Origin: Sphingobacterium sp. UBA7855
GTDB lineage: Bacteria > Bacteroidota > Bacteroidia > Sphingobacteriales > Sphingobacteriaceae
NCBI GenBank assembly: GCA_002500745.1
Contig: DLST01000002.1
Coordinates: 276,350-340,349 of the forward strand
Direction: 5' to 3'
DNA: 64,000 nt
Position numbers and translations under genes: made by a program. The stretch's first letter is position 1. The number at the start of each line of letters is the position of its first letter. The notes below the pieces were generated by a model. It worked only from the letters and a program-made list of their open reading frames with translations. It searched no databases and was not told the DNA's origin. Of this stretch, positions 1 through 9,275 are shown in pieces.

Positions 1-2001
1 CTCTATGATAATTCAGATGAGCGAGAAATCGCTAAATTTAAAATCACGGAGAAAACACATCAAGTGTGGCATATCTATGTTTCTGGAATAAAACCTGGAC
101 AACTTTACGGTTATCGAGTACATGGCCCTTATGACCCATCAAACGGACATCGCTTCAACCCACATAAATTATTGATCGATCCATATGCAAAAGCAATTTC
201 GGGAACCGTTAAATGGAATGATGCTTTATTTGCGTACAAAATAGGAGAAGATGACTTAAGCATGGATACAACTGATAGTGCTCCGTTTATTCCTAAAGCT
301 GTCGTTACAAACGACAAATTTGACTGGGGTAGCGATAAGAAACCCAATATTCCTATGCATAAGAGTGTGATTTATGAAACACACGTAAAAGGCTTTACAG
401 CAATGCACCCCGATATTCCTCAAGAAATAAGGGGAACCTATGCCGCAATGGGTCACCCTGTTGCCATAAATTATCTGAAGGAATTAGGTGTTACAGCGGT
501 AGAATTATTACCAATCCATCACTTTTTGACGGACCGTCATCTAAAGGATAAGGGGCTCAGCAACTATTGGGGTTACAACAGCATTGGGTTTTTTGCACCA
601 GATGTGCGCTATTCCGCCTCAGGCTACCATGGAGAACAGGTTTCGGAATTTAAAGCGATGGTTAAAGCGCTGCATGAGGCAGGGATAGAAGTTATTTTAG
701 ATGTGGTGTACAATCATACCGGAGAAGGTAACGAAATGGGACCAACACTCTCTTTCAGAGGTATTGACAATGCCTCTTATTATCGATTAGCTGACGACCC
801 TCGTTATTACATGGACTTCACCGGAACAGGCAATACACTAAATACCCGCCAACCAAATGTACTAAGGATGATTATGGATAGTCTCCGTTATTGGATTCAA
901 GAAATGCATGTAGATGGATTTCGATTCGACCTGGCTTCAGCATTGGCGCGTGAACTGCACGAAGTCGACAAATTGAGCTCTTTTTTCGATGTGATCCATC
1001 AAGATCCAATCATCTCGCAGGTTAAACTGATTGCCGAACCATGGGATATCGGAGAAGGGGGATATCAAGTTGGCGAGTTCCCTCCCGGCTGGGCCGAATG
1101 GAATGGAAAGTATCGCGACTGTATCCGTGATTACTGGATTGGAGCAGATAGCATGATTGCCGAATTCGCAAACCGACTTACTGGTTCTTCTGATTTATAC
1201 CATGGCGACAACCGGACCCCTTCGGCCAGTGTCAATTTCATTACCGCACACGATGGATTTACGCTTCACGATCTCGTATCCTATAATGAAAAGCACAATG
1301 AGGCAAATGGTGAGGACAATCAGGATGGAGAGAGTCATAACCGTTCTTGGAACTGTGGTTTCGAAGGACCGACAGATGATCCAGCGATTAATAGCTTAAG
1401 GGAGAAACAGAAACGAAATATGCTGACAACATTGTTTCTTTCTCAAGGGGTTCCCATGCTTGTGGCTGGCGACGAATTTGGCAGAACGCAGCAGGGAAAC
1501 AATAATGCGTATTGCCAGGACAATGAGATTTCGTGGTTGGATTGGACTAAAATGGATGAAAAGCAATTGGATTTCACCAAAAAATTAATCCATCTTCGTA
1601 GCGAACATCCTGTATTTTGTCGCCGAAAATGGTTTCAAGGATTACCAATTCGCGGTACAGGTGTTGAGGATATTGTATGGTTTTTACCTGATGCATCCGA
1701 GATGGACGATCATCATTGGCAGGAAGATCATGCTCGTTCACTTGCTGTATATTTAAATGGTGAAGGTATTAGATCAGTTGATAACGACGGCAAGAGAATT
1801 GTGGATGCAAGTTTTTACCTCTTGTTTAATGCGTATTGGGAAGAGGTATCATATCAGCTTCCAAACGAAAATTATGGAACTGGGTGGATTAAGATCTTAG
1901 ATACGAATAACGATACGATAGAGAATTTCGGAGAGTTTGCTGCGGGTGATACTGTCTTGGTTCCGTCACGTTCCATCCTGTTATTTCAATCCCAACAATA
2001 G
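1..2001 (+). CDS. glgX: glycogen debranching enzyme GlgX, 5' end cut by window
   Basis: GH13 isoamylase-type enzyme that hydrolyses alpha-1,6 branches of glycogen or limit dextrins in the cytoplasm. The frame is already open at base 1, so the true start lies outside the window; the GTG at 64 is not a plausible start because family-like sequence precedes it. The visible part begins inside the N-terminal CBM48-like domain (GYRVHGPYDP). GH13 motifs follow in order: DVVYNHT, the nucleophile Asp in DGFRFDLA, the acid Glu in LIAEPWD and the transition-state pair in TAHDGFT. The C-terminal beta domain ends near 2001. It lies 12 bp before treZ, with the same orientation, so the two are probably co-transcribed and feed maltodextrins into trehalose formation. 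TreY is absent here and may lie upstream. Confidence 0.93.
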   Translation, partial: LYDNSDEREIAKFKITEKTHQVWHIYVSGIKPGQLYGYRVHGPYDPSNGHRFNPHKLLIDPYAKAISGTVKWNDALFAYKIGEDDLSMDTTDSAPFIPKAVVTNDKFDWGSDKKPNIPMHKSVIYETHVKGFTAMHPDIPQEIRGTYAAMGHPVAINYLKELGVTAVELLPIHHFLTDRHLKDKGLSNYWGYNSIGFFAPDVRYSASGYHGEQVSEFKAMVKALHEAGIEVILDVVYNHTGEGNEMGPTLSFRGIDNASYYRLADDPRYYMDFTGTGNTLNTRQPNVLRMIMDSLRYWIQEMHVDGFRFDLASALARELHEVDKLSSFFDVIHQDPIISQVKLIAEPWDIGEGGYQVGEFPPGWAEWNGKYRDCIRDYWIGADSMIAEFANRLTGSSDLYHGDNRTPSASVNFITAHDGFTLHDLVSYNEKHNEANGEDNQDGESHNRSWNCGFEGPTDDPAINSLREKQKRNMLTTLFLSQGVPMLVAGDEFGRTQQGNNNAYCQDNEISWLDWTKMDEKQLDFTKKLIHLRSEHPVFCRRKWFQGLPIRGTGVEDIVWFLPDASEMDDHHWQEDHARSLAVYLNGEGIRSVDNDGKRIVDASFYLLFNAYWEEVSYQLPNENYGTGWIKILDTNNDTIENFGEFAAGDTVLVPSRSILLFQSQQ

Positions 2002-2013
2002 ACTGGATAGTGT

Positions 2014-3831
2014 ATGAGCAAGACCGAAATTAAACATGTAGGCGTTCGTTTTGAAGGCGAATCATGTCAAATCTGCGTATGGGCACCAATAGCAAAAATT
2101 GTAATTTGTCGATTGCATGACAAAAACTTGGAAATACCCCTAAAACCACAGCAATATGGCTATTGGTATGCAGAGAGTACGTTAATAACTCCTGGAGATC
2201 GGTATAAGATCGATGTGGACGGAAACGAATTCCCAGATCCGGCTTCACTTTCCCAGCCTGAAGGAGTGCACGGACCATCAGCGGCAATGGATCTCCGATT
2301 TAATTGGACTGATCAAGACTATCAGCCTCCTAAAAATTCCGAGTTCGTGATCTACGAAGTTCACGTCGGAACATTCACTTCATCTCACGACTTTGATGGT
2401 GTCATAAAAAAAATTCCGCACTTAAAGGATTTGGGTATAACTGCGATAGAGATCATGCCTATCGCACAGTTTCCAGGAGTGAGGAACTGGGGGTACGATG
2501 GGGTTTTCCCGTTTGCAGTGCAGCATTCCTATGGAGGAGTCTCAGAATTTCAGCGGCTTGTGAATGCCTTCCATGCAGCTAATATAGCTGTGATTTTGGA
2601 TGTGGTCTATAACCATATCGGACCTGAAGGAAATTATTTTTCGAATTACGGACCATATTTCACCGACAAATATCATACGCCATGGGGTGATGCTCTTAAT
2701 TACGATGATCGTTTCTGTCATGGGCAGCGGGATTTTGTAGTCAATAACGTCCGTATGTGGTTTGAAGACTTTCATATTGACGCTCTTCGACTCGATGCGG
2801 TGCACGCGATTAAAGATTTTGGAGCAGTCCACATCCTCCAGGAAATCCGAAAAGAAACGGACCAAATTATCATCAAGTCAGGTAAAAATCGCTTTTTATT
2901 CGTTGAGTGTGATCTCAATGATAGGCGATTCTTAGATCCATTGACAAAAAATGGCTTTAATATGGATGCACAGTGGCTAGATGAGTTTCATCACGCCTTA
3001 AGAGTGTCGGTGGGCGAACCGAAAAAGGGATATTATGAGGAATTTAATGGATTGAATGATTTGGCAAAAGCCTATGAGAAAGCCTATGTTTTCGACGGCA
3101 ATTACTCTTTCCACCGGGAAAAGTTCTTTGGAACAGACAGTTTTGGTCTCGAAGGGCCTCGCTTCATCGTTTTTTGCCAAAATCATGATCAGGTCGGTAA
3201 TAGAATGCTAGGAGACCGTGCGGTGACGATTTATTCTACAGCAAAAGCGCGTCTCATGGCTTTTGCCGTGTTTATGTCTCCCTACCTTCCTTTACTATTT
3301 ATGGGTGAAGAGTGGGGGACGGAAAAACCTTTTCCATATTTTATAAGTCATGGCGATCCTGAGCTTGTGCAACAAGTTAGGGAAGGTCGGAAGAAAGAGT
3401 TTGAAGATTTTCTTACAAATTCCAATGTCCCAGATCCACAGAGCGAAAGTACATTTAGAGAGGCTGTATTGGATTGGGAAGAGCTCAATAGCGAACCATA
3501 TCGACAACGTTTATTTTATTACAAATCTTTAATAGCATTGCGAAAAACGCACCCGTTGCTAAAAGATATACAACGGAATGAGTTAACGGTCAAATGCATC
3601 GAAGATAGAAAAATCCTTCTGCTTCGGGTGCAAAAAAAGGAGCGGGCTATCGTAGTAATCATGAACTTCTCCGACATTATACAGCGCGTAAATTTACCCG
3701 AAGATCTCAAGTGGCGATTGATATTTGATACTCATGAAACGCAAGATGAGCTTATTGTTGATACTAACGAGCACGCAATTACAGCCTATTCCTTATCACC
3801 ATGGTCTGGGTACGTTTTTAGTGCTCAATAG
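2014..3831 (+). CDS. treZ: malto-oligosyltrehalose trehalohydrolase
   Basis: Releases trehalose from maltooligosyl-trehalose, the second step of the TreY/TreZ route from glycogen or maltodextrin. The protein is 605 residues, normal for the family. An N-terminal CBM48-like domain (WAPIAK, then PDPASLSQPEGVHGPS, which is typical of TreZ) is followed by the GH13 barrel: DVVYNHIGPEGN, nucleophile Asp in ALRLDAVHAI, Glu in LFVECDLND and the HD pair in FCQNHDQVGNR. The start ATG follows glgX by 12 bp. A strong hairpin terminator lies about 130 bp past the stop, closing the transcript. Trehalose made this way is a common osmotic or desiccation protectant, in keeping with the stress genes downstream. 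The TreZ identification rests on sequence motifs and the glgX neighbour. Confidence 0.93.
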   Translation: MSKTEIKHVGVRFEGESCQICVWAPIAKIVICRLHDKNLEIPLKPQQYGYWYAESTLITPGDRYKIDVDGNEFPDPASLSQPEGVHGPSAAMDLRFNWTDQDYQPPKNSEFVIYEVHVGTFTSSHDFDGVIKKIPHLKDLGITAIEIMPIAQFPGVRNWGYDGVFPFAVQHSYGGVSEFQRLVNAFHAANIAVILDVVYNHIGPEGNYFSNYGPYFTDKYHTPWGDALNYDDRFCHGQRDFVVNNVRMWFEDFHIDALRLDAVHAIKDFGAVHILQEIRKETDQIIIKSGKNRFLFVECDLNDRRFLDPLTKNGFNMDAQWLDEFHHALRVSVGEPKKGYYEEFNGLNDLAKAYEKAYVFDGNYSFHREKFFGTDSFGLEGPRFIVFCQNHDQVGNRMLGDRAVTIYSTAKARLMAFAVFMSPYLPLLFMGEEWGTEKPFPYFISHGDPELVQQVREGRKKEFEDFLTNSNVPDPQSESTFREAVLDWEELNSEPYRQRLFYYKSLIALRKTHPLLKDIQRNELTVKCIEDRKILLLRVQKKERAIVVIMNFSDIIQRVNLPEDLKWRLIFDTHETQDELIVDTNEHAITAYSLSPWSGYVFSAQ

Positions 3832-3962
3832 GTTATTTTAAAAATTACAGCACTTATCTTAGCGAACAAAGGGCATACAGAGATAATCACAAATTTCAAA
3901 CAAAGTATTTATTACTGTTGTTTACTATCAAAGACGGCTTGTCCAGCCATGAAGAAAGTTTA

Positions 3963-3995
3963 AAAGCTAGGTCCTTTCCAACCTAGCTTTTTCTC
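3963..3995 (+). terminator. rho-independent terminator after glgX-treZ
   Basis: A perfect 10-bp stem (AAAGCTAGGT at 3963-3972 with ACCTAGCTTT at 3981-3990), an 8-nt loop and a following T-rich tract. It lies in the 647-bp gap between treZ and the catalase gene. I see no other structure or convincing ORF in that gap. Confidence 0.8.
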
Positions 3996-4478
3996 GCTTT
4001 AGGGGTTCCCGTAATGTACATATAATTGCTAAAAAAGTTTTAACAGTAGTCTTGGACGAGAGGCAACCGCGGCAATAGATAAGTACATAGAAAGCCAATA
4101 AAGAAGTGAACCCTTTTCTATGATGACCTTAAAATCCACTTTTCCCCGATAAATTTTGCCGCTCAAATGATGTTAATGAGAAATGATCTTTCGAAAGATA
4201 GGATACCTAAAATGTCAAAAAAATATGATGTTATGTAATTTTTAAGACCAAACCGATCGATCCACGAAATAAAATTCAAAATATCTTAGTGAGCAGCAAA
4301 CAACAGTGATAGCGAAAAGCTAGAATTTATATTATAAATAAAACAAACGATTAATGGGTTGGAAGAGTTCCTACAAGGAATATCGAATATTTTTTACTAG
4401 GATTAGCGTGAATAGTTAGTCTATGCTTTCACAAGTCTTAACTCAATTAAAAATGTGTAAACCCATAAATCGACTATA

Positions 4479-6665
4479 ATGAAAAAAAAAGAATCGAAAA
4501 CGGAAAAGGTTGAGGCAGTTGATAATCAGAAAGTCAGCGCACTAAGACCTCATACCGCAGATGCTACAGGTCAAGAGATGACAACGGATCAGGGAGTCAA
4601 GGTGAATGATGATCAAAATTCGTTACGTGCAGGTGATCGAGGTGCAACGCTCCTAGAGGATTTTATTCTACGGGAAAAGATCACCCATTTCGATCACGAA
4701 CGCATTCCGGAGCGTGTTGTGCATGCTCGAGGGTCTGGTGCACATGGTGTTTTTAAATTATATAAGCCTTTGAGTGAGTTAACAAAAGCAGGCTTTTTGA
4801 ACAAAACCGAAATAGAAACGCCAGTGTTCGTTCGTTTCTCAACAGTTGCTGGATCAAGGGGATCAACAGATTTGGCACGCGATGTACGTGGTTTTGCCGT
4901 CAAATTTTATACTGAAGAAGGTAATTTCGATTTGGTCGGTAATAATATGCCGGTATTCTTCATTCAGGATGCCATGAAATTCCCAGATCTTGTTCATGCG
5001 GTAAAACCCGAACCTGATAATGAAATTCCACAGGCTGCATCGGCCCACGATACATTTTGGGACTTTATTTCTCTGATGCCCGAGTCGGCACATATGATCA
5101 TGTGGTTAATGAGTGATCGTGCCATACCTCGTAGCTATCGTATGATGGAGGGTTTTGGAGTGCATACTTTTCGATTTATCAATGCCCAAGGAGAATCAAA
5201 TTTTGTTAAATTTCATTGGAAACCAATGCTTGGAGTTCATTCTGTTGCATGGGATGAAGCTCAAAATATTTCTGGAAAAGATCCCGATTTTCACCGGAGG
5301 GATCTTTGGGAAGCTATCGAAAGTGGTGCCTTTCCAGAATGGGAGCTTGGCGTACAAATCATCCCTGAAGCTGACGAATTTAAGTACGAATTTGACCTAT
5401 TGGATTCGACGAAGCTTGTTCCTGAAGAACTTGTACCCGTATTGCCTATAGGTAAAATGACATTGAATCGAAACCCGGATAATTTCTTCGCTGAAACAGA
5501 GCAGGTTGCCTTCCATATCGGCAACATTGTCCCCGGAATCGATTTTACGAATGACCCGCTCTTACAGGGGCGTTTATTCTCCTATACAGATACCCAGTTG
5601 ATTCGGCTAGGAGGCCCCAATTTTCACGAAATTCCGATTAATAGACCTATTAGCCCATCCCACAATAACCAACGTGATGGATTTATGCGTCAACGGATCG
5701 ACCGCGGTAAGACAAGTTATGGACCAAATTCATTGGGGGATAATTATCCGCTGCAAGTTAAAGAAGAGGCAGGGGGATTTAAGAGCTATCAAGAACGTAT
5801 TGATGCGAGAAAAGTTCGTGCAAGAAGTGATAGTTTCCGAGACCATTTTAGCCAGGCACGATTATTTTATAATAGTCAATCTGAGCCAGAGAGGAACCAC
5901 ATTATCGACGCGTTCAGTTTCGAATTAGGAAAAGTAAAATCAGTTCCGGTAAGACAGCGAATGATTGGAATATTATCTTTGGTTGATAAGAGCCTAGCAG
6001 GCGAAGTAGCCGCCGCTCTGGGGCTGGAGGTACAGGAAAAGCTCGAAACTCCAATCAATAAAAGTCTACCAGCAGATGCAAATCCTTCCGACTATGAGCC
6101 TATTGAAGTTAAAGTGAAATTAAAAAAATCGGCTGCGTTAAGTATGGAAAATACTGTTAAAGATACGATTGCAAGCCGAAAAATCGCGGTACTTGCTGCT
6201 GATGGTGTAGACGCAAGTTCGCTCAAAATTGTGACAGATGCTATCCAATCAGAAGGAGGCATCGTTCATATAATCTCACCAAAGTTAGGTCAAATTACAG
6301 GTTCAGATAATAAGCCGATTCAAGTTGAGGAAAGCTTCTTGACGGCAGCATCCGTACTGTATGATGGTATATACGTGCCGGGAGGAGAGGCCAGCGTGAA
6401 CAAATTACAATCCAATCCTGATGCAATTCATTTTCTAAATGAGGGTTTTAAGCACTGTAAAGCTATCGCCGCGGATTCGGAGGCCCGTCCAGTATTGGAT
6501 GCTACCTATTTTCTTAGTAATGCGCCGGAGTTTGACGGAGGCTCTCCCTTGGACGCGGGGTTAATCATTGAAGGTGACGCGAAGTCTTTAGCTGATAAAT
6601 TTATTAAGGCAATTGGCAGACACCGGTTTTGGGAGCGTGAAAAAAAACGTAAGGTTCCAGCATAG
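4479..6665 (+). CDS. katE: large-subunit monofunctional catalase (KatE/HPII type)
   Basis: Haem catalase that dismutates hydrogen peroxide. At 728 residues it belongs to the large-subunit clade. Visible catalytic residues are the distal His82 (VVHARGSGAHG), the Asn in VGNNMPVFF (about 155-156) and the haem-ligand Tyr369 (RLFSYTDTQ). After the catalase core, residues about 570-720 form a DJ-1/PfpI-like flavodoxin-fold domain (KIAVLAADGVD, then YVPGG). The usual nucleophile Cys of that fold is absent (IAADSEARP), as is known for HPII. The Lys/Glu-rich N-terminus has no signal peptide, so it is cytoplasmic. It is convergent with an ankyrin-repeat gene and shares a bidirectional terminator with it. 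The long upstream gap leaves room for regulation, but I could not identify a promoter. Confidence 0.96.
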   Translation: MKKKESKTEKVEAVDNQKVSALRPHTADATGQEMTTDQGVKVNDDQNSLRAGDRGATLLEDFILREKITHFDHERIPERVVHARGSGAHGVFKLYKPLSELTKAGFLNKTEIETPVFVRFSTVAGSRGSTDLARDVRGFAVKFYTEEGNFDLVGNNMPVFFIQDAMKFPDLVHAVKPEPDNEIPQAASAHDTFWDFISLMPESAHMIMWLMSDRAIPRSYRMMEGFGVHTFRFINAQGESNFVKFHWKPMLGVHSVAWDEAQNISGKDPDFHRRDLWEAIESGAFPEWELGVQIIPEADEFKYEFDLLDSTKLVPEELVPVLPIGKMTLNRNPDNFFAETEQVAFHIGNIVPGIDFTNDPLLQGRLFSYTDTQLIRLGGPNFHEIPINRPISPSHNNQRDGFMRQRIDRGKTSYGPNSLGDNYPLQVKEEAGGFKSYQERIDARKVRARSDSFRDHFSQARLFYNSQSEPERNHIIDAFSFELGKVKSVPVRQRMIGILSLVDKSLAGEVAAALGLEVQEKLETPINKSLPADANPSDYEPIEVKVKLKKSAALSMENTVKDTIASRKIAVLAADGVDASSLKIVTDAIQSEGGIVHIISPKLGQITGSDNKPIQVEESFLTAASVLYDGIYVPGGEASVNKLQSNPDAIHFLNEGFKHCKAIAADSEARPVLDATYFLSNAPEFDGGSPLDAGLIIEGDAKSLADKFIKAIGRHRFWEREKKRKVPA

Positions 6666-6709
6666 TCTTAAAATAAATAGCCCGCATAAGCGGGCTATTT
6701 ATTTTAAGA
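6666..6709. terminator. bidirectional terminator shared by catalase and ankyrin genes
   Basis: A perfect 20-bp inverted repeat (arms 6666-6685 and 6690-6709, 4-nt loop) with T/A-rich ends on both sides. It starts one base after the catalase stop. The stop codon and last codons of the opposing ankyrin gene lie inside the right arm. Confidence 0.88.
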
Positions 6710-7187
6710 CAGTGTCATTTTGTAAAAGGGCAACTGCGGCATCATTCCCTTGTTGGGCGGCTAAGTCAACTACAGATAGCCCACGCGTGTCAAGCAAACT
6801 TGTATTTGCACCGTGTTGCAGCAAAAGTTGAAGAACTTCATTTCGACCAAACATGGCTGCAAACATGATAGCTGTGCCGCCGTTGCCATGCTGCAAATTT
6901 AAATTTGCACCATAACTTATTAATAGTTTAGCAATATCGTAATAGCCTTTGAAAGCTACTCCCATAAGCGCTGTATTTCCACCATAGTCCTGAGCATTCA
7001 CATCGGCACCAGCTTCCAATAATAATTTGGCTGCGGCGAGTTTATTATTGTAGCAGGCAATTATCAACGCCGTATAGCCCTTGCTATCACGAGTATTGAC
7101 ATCAGTCTGCTGAGAGATCAATTCACGTAGAACTTCGATATTGCCTAAGCGAGCGGCGTGTATCATAACTTCTGAATTTTGTATCAT
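6699..7187 (-). CDS. ankyrin-repeat protein
   Basis: A 162-residue protein made almost entirely of ankyrin repeats: about four to five 33-residue units with the family signature (GYTALIIACYNNKLAAAKLLLEAGAD, GNTALMGVAF, GGTAIMFAAMFGR, LLDTRGLSVVDLAA). There is no signal peptide or membrane segment. Ankyrin repeats mediate protein-protein contacts. In other bacteria, ankyrin genes next to catalase (AnkB of Pseudomonas is the named case) are needed for full catalase activity. Here the gene is convergent with katE rather than downstream, so a helper role is an inference from position. Its last codons overlap the terminator hairpin. Confidence 0.9.
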   Translation of the reverse strand: MIQNSEVMIHAARLGNIEVLRELISQQTDVNTRDSKGYTALIIACYNNKLAAAKLLLEAGADVNAQDYGGNTALMGVAFKGYYDIAKLLISYGANLNLQHGNGGTAIMFAAMFGRNEVLQLLLQHGANTSLLDTRGLSVVDLAAQQGNDAAVALLQNDTVLK

Positions 7188-7339
7188 AGTGGATAAGTTT
7201 TTGTGTTAAGTTTATTGAAATCGATTGCTGCCTTGCAACGTTTTTTCGTAGTCTGAACAAAACTGTAGGACAAAATGTTTGCCGACAATTTAATTTTATT
7301 TAAATAAACTACCATCCTTGCTGACGAGCAGTTTTTTGT

Positions 7340-7371
7340 AAAAAAAGCCGAACAAGGAACTGTTCGGCTTT
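7340..7371 (-). terminator. terminator of the small membrane-protein gene
   Basis: A perfect 11-bp stem (7344-7354 with 7361-7371) and a 6-nt loop. An A-run on the + strand (7340-7346) becomes a U-tract for minus-strand transcription. It lies 28 bp past the stop of the 50-residue gene at 7399-7551. Confidence 0.75.
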
Positions 7372-7398
7372 CAAAATTTTCAGCTCGCTACGGTCACA

Positions 7399-7551
7399 CT
7401 AGGCGGCACCGCGAATAACGCGTAGCAGTACAACAATAATAGCAATAACCAATAATACGTGGATGATATTTCCTGTAGCATAGCCTCCAAAAAAGCTGAT
7501 TGCCCAAATGATAACTAAAATAACAGCGATGATGTACAATAAATTTCCCAT
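7399..7551 (-). CDS. small Lmo0937-family membrane protein
   Basis: A 50-residue protein that begins MGNLLYIIAV and ends RVIRGAA. Two hydrophobic stretches (about 4-20 and 29-45) are separated by a short loop containing FFGGYATG, with a basic C-terminus. This matches my recollection of the Lmo0937 family of tiny membrane proteins, which are often stress-induced in Bacteroidota. Function is unknown. It has its own terminator downstream and sits between the ankyrin gene and a divergent ECF sigma gene, in a stretch rich in stress-type genes. Length, hydrophobic pattern and terminator all support a real gene. Confidence 0.8.
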   Translation of the reverse strand: MGNLLYIIAVILVIIWAISFFGGYATGNIIHVLLVIAIIVVLLRVIRGAA

Positions 7552-7964
7552 AATTTTTGATTTGTTTCACCAGTAGAACATCGTTCGCATACGTATGGTT
7601 TGTTTTGATAAATTATTTTAGATCGATTTAAATGTTCAGTTTATAATACGGTTTGCACACTAACCTGTCAGAACTAAATCGTTAAGATACAGTCTCAACG
7701 TATTTCTAACATTTTAATAGTATATAAATACCTTATTATCTATTTATAATATCGCTCATTTTTTGATTGTTATTCATATTATATGGAATATATCCGTTAA
7801 AGCTCGCTAATTAGGCTTGGGAGAGTTGGAAAACGTATTTCTACTCGGAGCAATGTGATTTCTCTTTCAAGATAAACAGGGATTAAATTGTAGCACTTTT
7901 CTTGTTACCCTAATCGTGTAAAACCATTTTAAACAATCAGTTGAACAAAGAAAGAGGATAAGTT
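7552..7964. other. 413-bp AT-rich intergenic region
   Basis: This lies between the divergent small membrane-protein gene and the sigma-factor gene, so it should hold both promoters. I see no convincing ORF, no strong hairpin and no clear TAnnTTTG box. A purine-rich stretch (GAAAGAGGATAAG) just before 7965 may help translation of the sigma factor. Confidence 0.5.
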
Positions 7965-8465
7965 ATGAACAATTACAATTTAAACGTACTCATTAACGAA
8001 AAAAGAAGTTTGCTTAATCATTTTGCCGCCAAATTTACAGCTGATCCGGATGAAAAGGAAGATCTGATACAAGAGACATGGATTAGAGCATTGAAGTCAA
8101 TAGATGAATTTGTACAACATCCAAAATTGATGAGCTGGTTATATGTCATTATGAAGCATACGTACATCAATAAGTATCGAAAAGCAAAACGAATTACTGA
8201 AATTCAAGATCAGTACGTCGTTTTAGAAAGTACAAATACAACTGAACATAATAAAGGAATAAATAAATTCATGGCTGAAGATATTGAAAAAGCGATGACG
8301 AGCTTAACTTCAGATAATTATGAAATTTTCCGCCTGTTTTTGGACGGTTATAAATATCACGAAATCGCATCCTATTTTGATATGCCAGAAGGTACTGTTA
8401 AAACTAGAATACACATGGTGCGTAAAAAACTCCAAAAACAGCTTAAAGTGTATAGGATGAACTAG
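7965..8465 (+). CDS. ECF-type RNA polymerase sigma factor
   Basis: A 166-residue sigma-70 family protein with only regions 2 and 4. Region 2 is seen in DLIQETWIRALKSIDEF and the following SWLYVIMKHTYINKYRK. Region 4 is YHEIASYFDMPEGTVKTRIHMVRKKL with its helix-turn-helix. No anti-sigma factor or TonB receptor gene is adjacent, which differs from the FecI/FecR arrangement common in Bacteroidota. The neighbours (catalase, tiny membrane protein, PfpI protein, lipoproteins) suggest a stress regulon; this is an inference. An imperfect long inverted repeat follows the stop. Confidence 0.93.
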   Translation: MNNYNLNVLINEKRSLLNHFAAKFTADPDEKEDLIQETWIRALKSIDEFVQHPKLMSWLYVIMKHTYINKYRKAKRITEIQDQYVVLESTNTTEHNKGINKFMAEDIEKAMTSLTSDNYEIFRLFLDGYKYHEIASYFDMPEGTVKTRIHMVRKKLQKQLKVYRMN

Positions 8466-8480
8466 CAGTCCCCAGTAGAT

Positions 8481-8529
8481 TACATATCAGCGAGTCAATA
8501 CCTGATTTGCTGATATGTATTACTGAAAA
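8481..8529 (+). terminator. inverted repeat after sigma factor, possible terminator
   Basis: An 11-bp perfect stem (8481-8491 with 8519-8529) with a 27-nt loop, beginning 16 bp after the sigma-factor stop. There is no good U-tract, so intrinsic termination is uncertain. The rest of 8466-8758 shows nothing else. Confidence 0.4.
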
Positions 8530-8758
8530 ACTACATACTTTCTAGATCAACCAACACAATGCTCACAGATCCAATGGTCTTTGATACTATTGCTCTAATC
8601 TTTCTACCGATTAAACGGATGTAGAGTTTTTAAAAGGTCTAAATTCAAGTATAATAACCTCCCTTAATTCACAGTGTTACGGACGCCTTAATGGCCTTAA
8701 CCGGTCGAAAGGTATGTTGAAAAGTGCTAACCAAATGATACCCTTTCCAGAATTAATA

Positions 8759-8989
8759 TTAATCATTTTCCGTAGAAGCAAATGAAAATTTAACCGACTT
8801 TTGAGGATAAGCCTCCATGCTTTTGCGGCTTGTGTTTTTAATGATGGTTTTTAGGCTAACACGGTCACCCAATTTATAGTAAGTTTCTACGGTCTGATAA
8901 TCCAGTAGGTAAGGGCCGCAAAAATAGTTTCCATTGTCATCTTTCTCTATAACTCCTTGATAAAGCCCTTCTTTAGTCTCTTTTGGCAT
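8759..8989 (-). CDS. small hypothetical protein
   Basis: A 76-residue protein starting at MPKETKEGLY. An upstream in-frame start at 9040 would add 17 residues containing two Cys, but the text from MPKETKE reads more like a normal N-terminus. It is polar, with a YQGVIEKDDNGNYFCGPYLLDYQTVETYYKLGDRVSLKTI core that looks like a short beta-rich domain. I do not recognise a family. It is a lone minus-strand gene between the sigma factor and the methyltransferase. Even composition and a clean start and stop favour a real gene. Confidence 0.6.
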   Translation of the reverse strand: MPKETKEGLYQGVIEKDDNGNYFCGPYLLDYQTVETYYKLGDRVSLKTIIKNTSRKSMEAYPQKSVKFSFASTEND

Positions 8990-9275
8990 ATTTATTTGAT
9001 TTGAATCACAAAGGTAGCAAGAGTATTTGAAGAATATCATAGGAAAAATAAAATTAGATTATATTAGGGGAAAAGAGTGTCATTTCCTTGATTGTTTCCA
9101 CAGAAATCGTCTTCATCGAGTTCTAAATCCAAAGAAAGAAATGTAGTGCGGTTAGAGAGTGATTTCGTCTAAATGAGTCCATTAGAAACAGAAAATATAG
9201 CATTGTTTTTCTCGTTAGATTTCTATAAATTCACCACATAAAAATAAAAGAACGAATCAGAATAAACCAAAAATA

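Noticed and set aside
6613..6831. 72-residue frame across the katE end and terminator
   Set aside because: It overlaps katE, the shared terminator hairpin and the ankyrin gene in the wrong frame.
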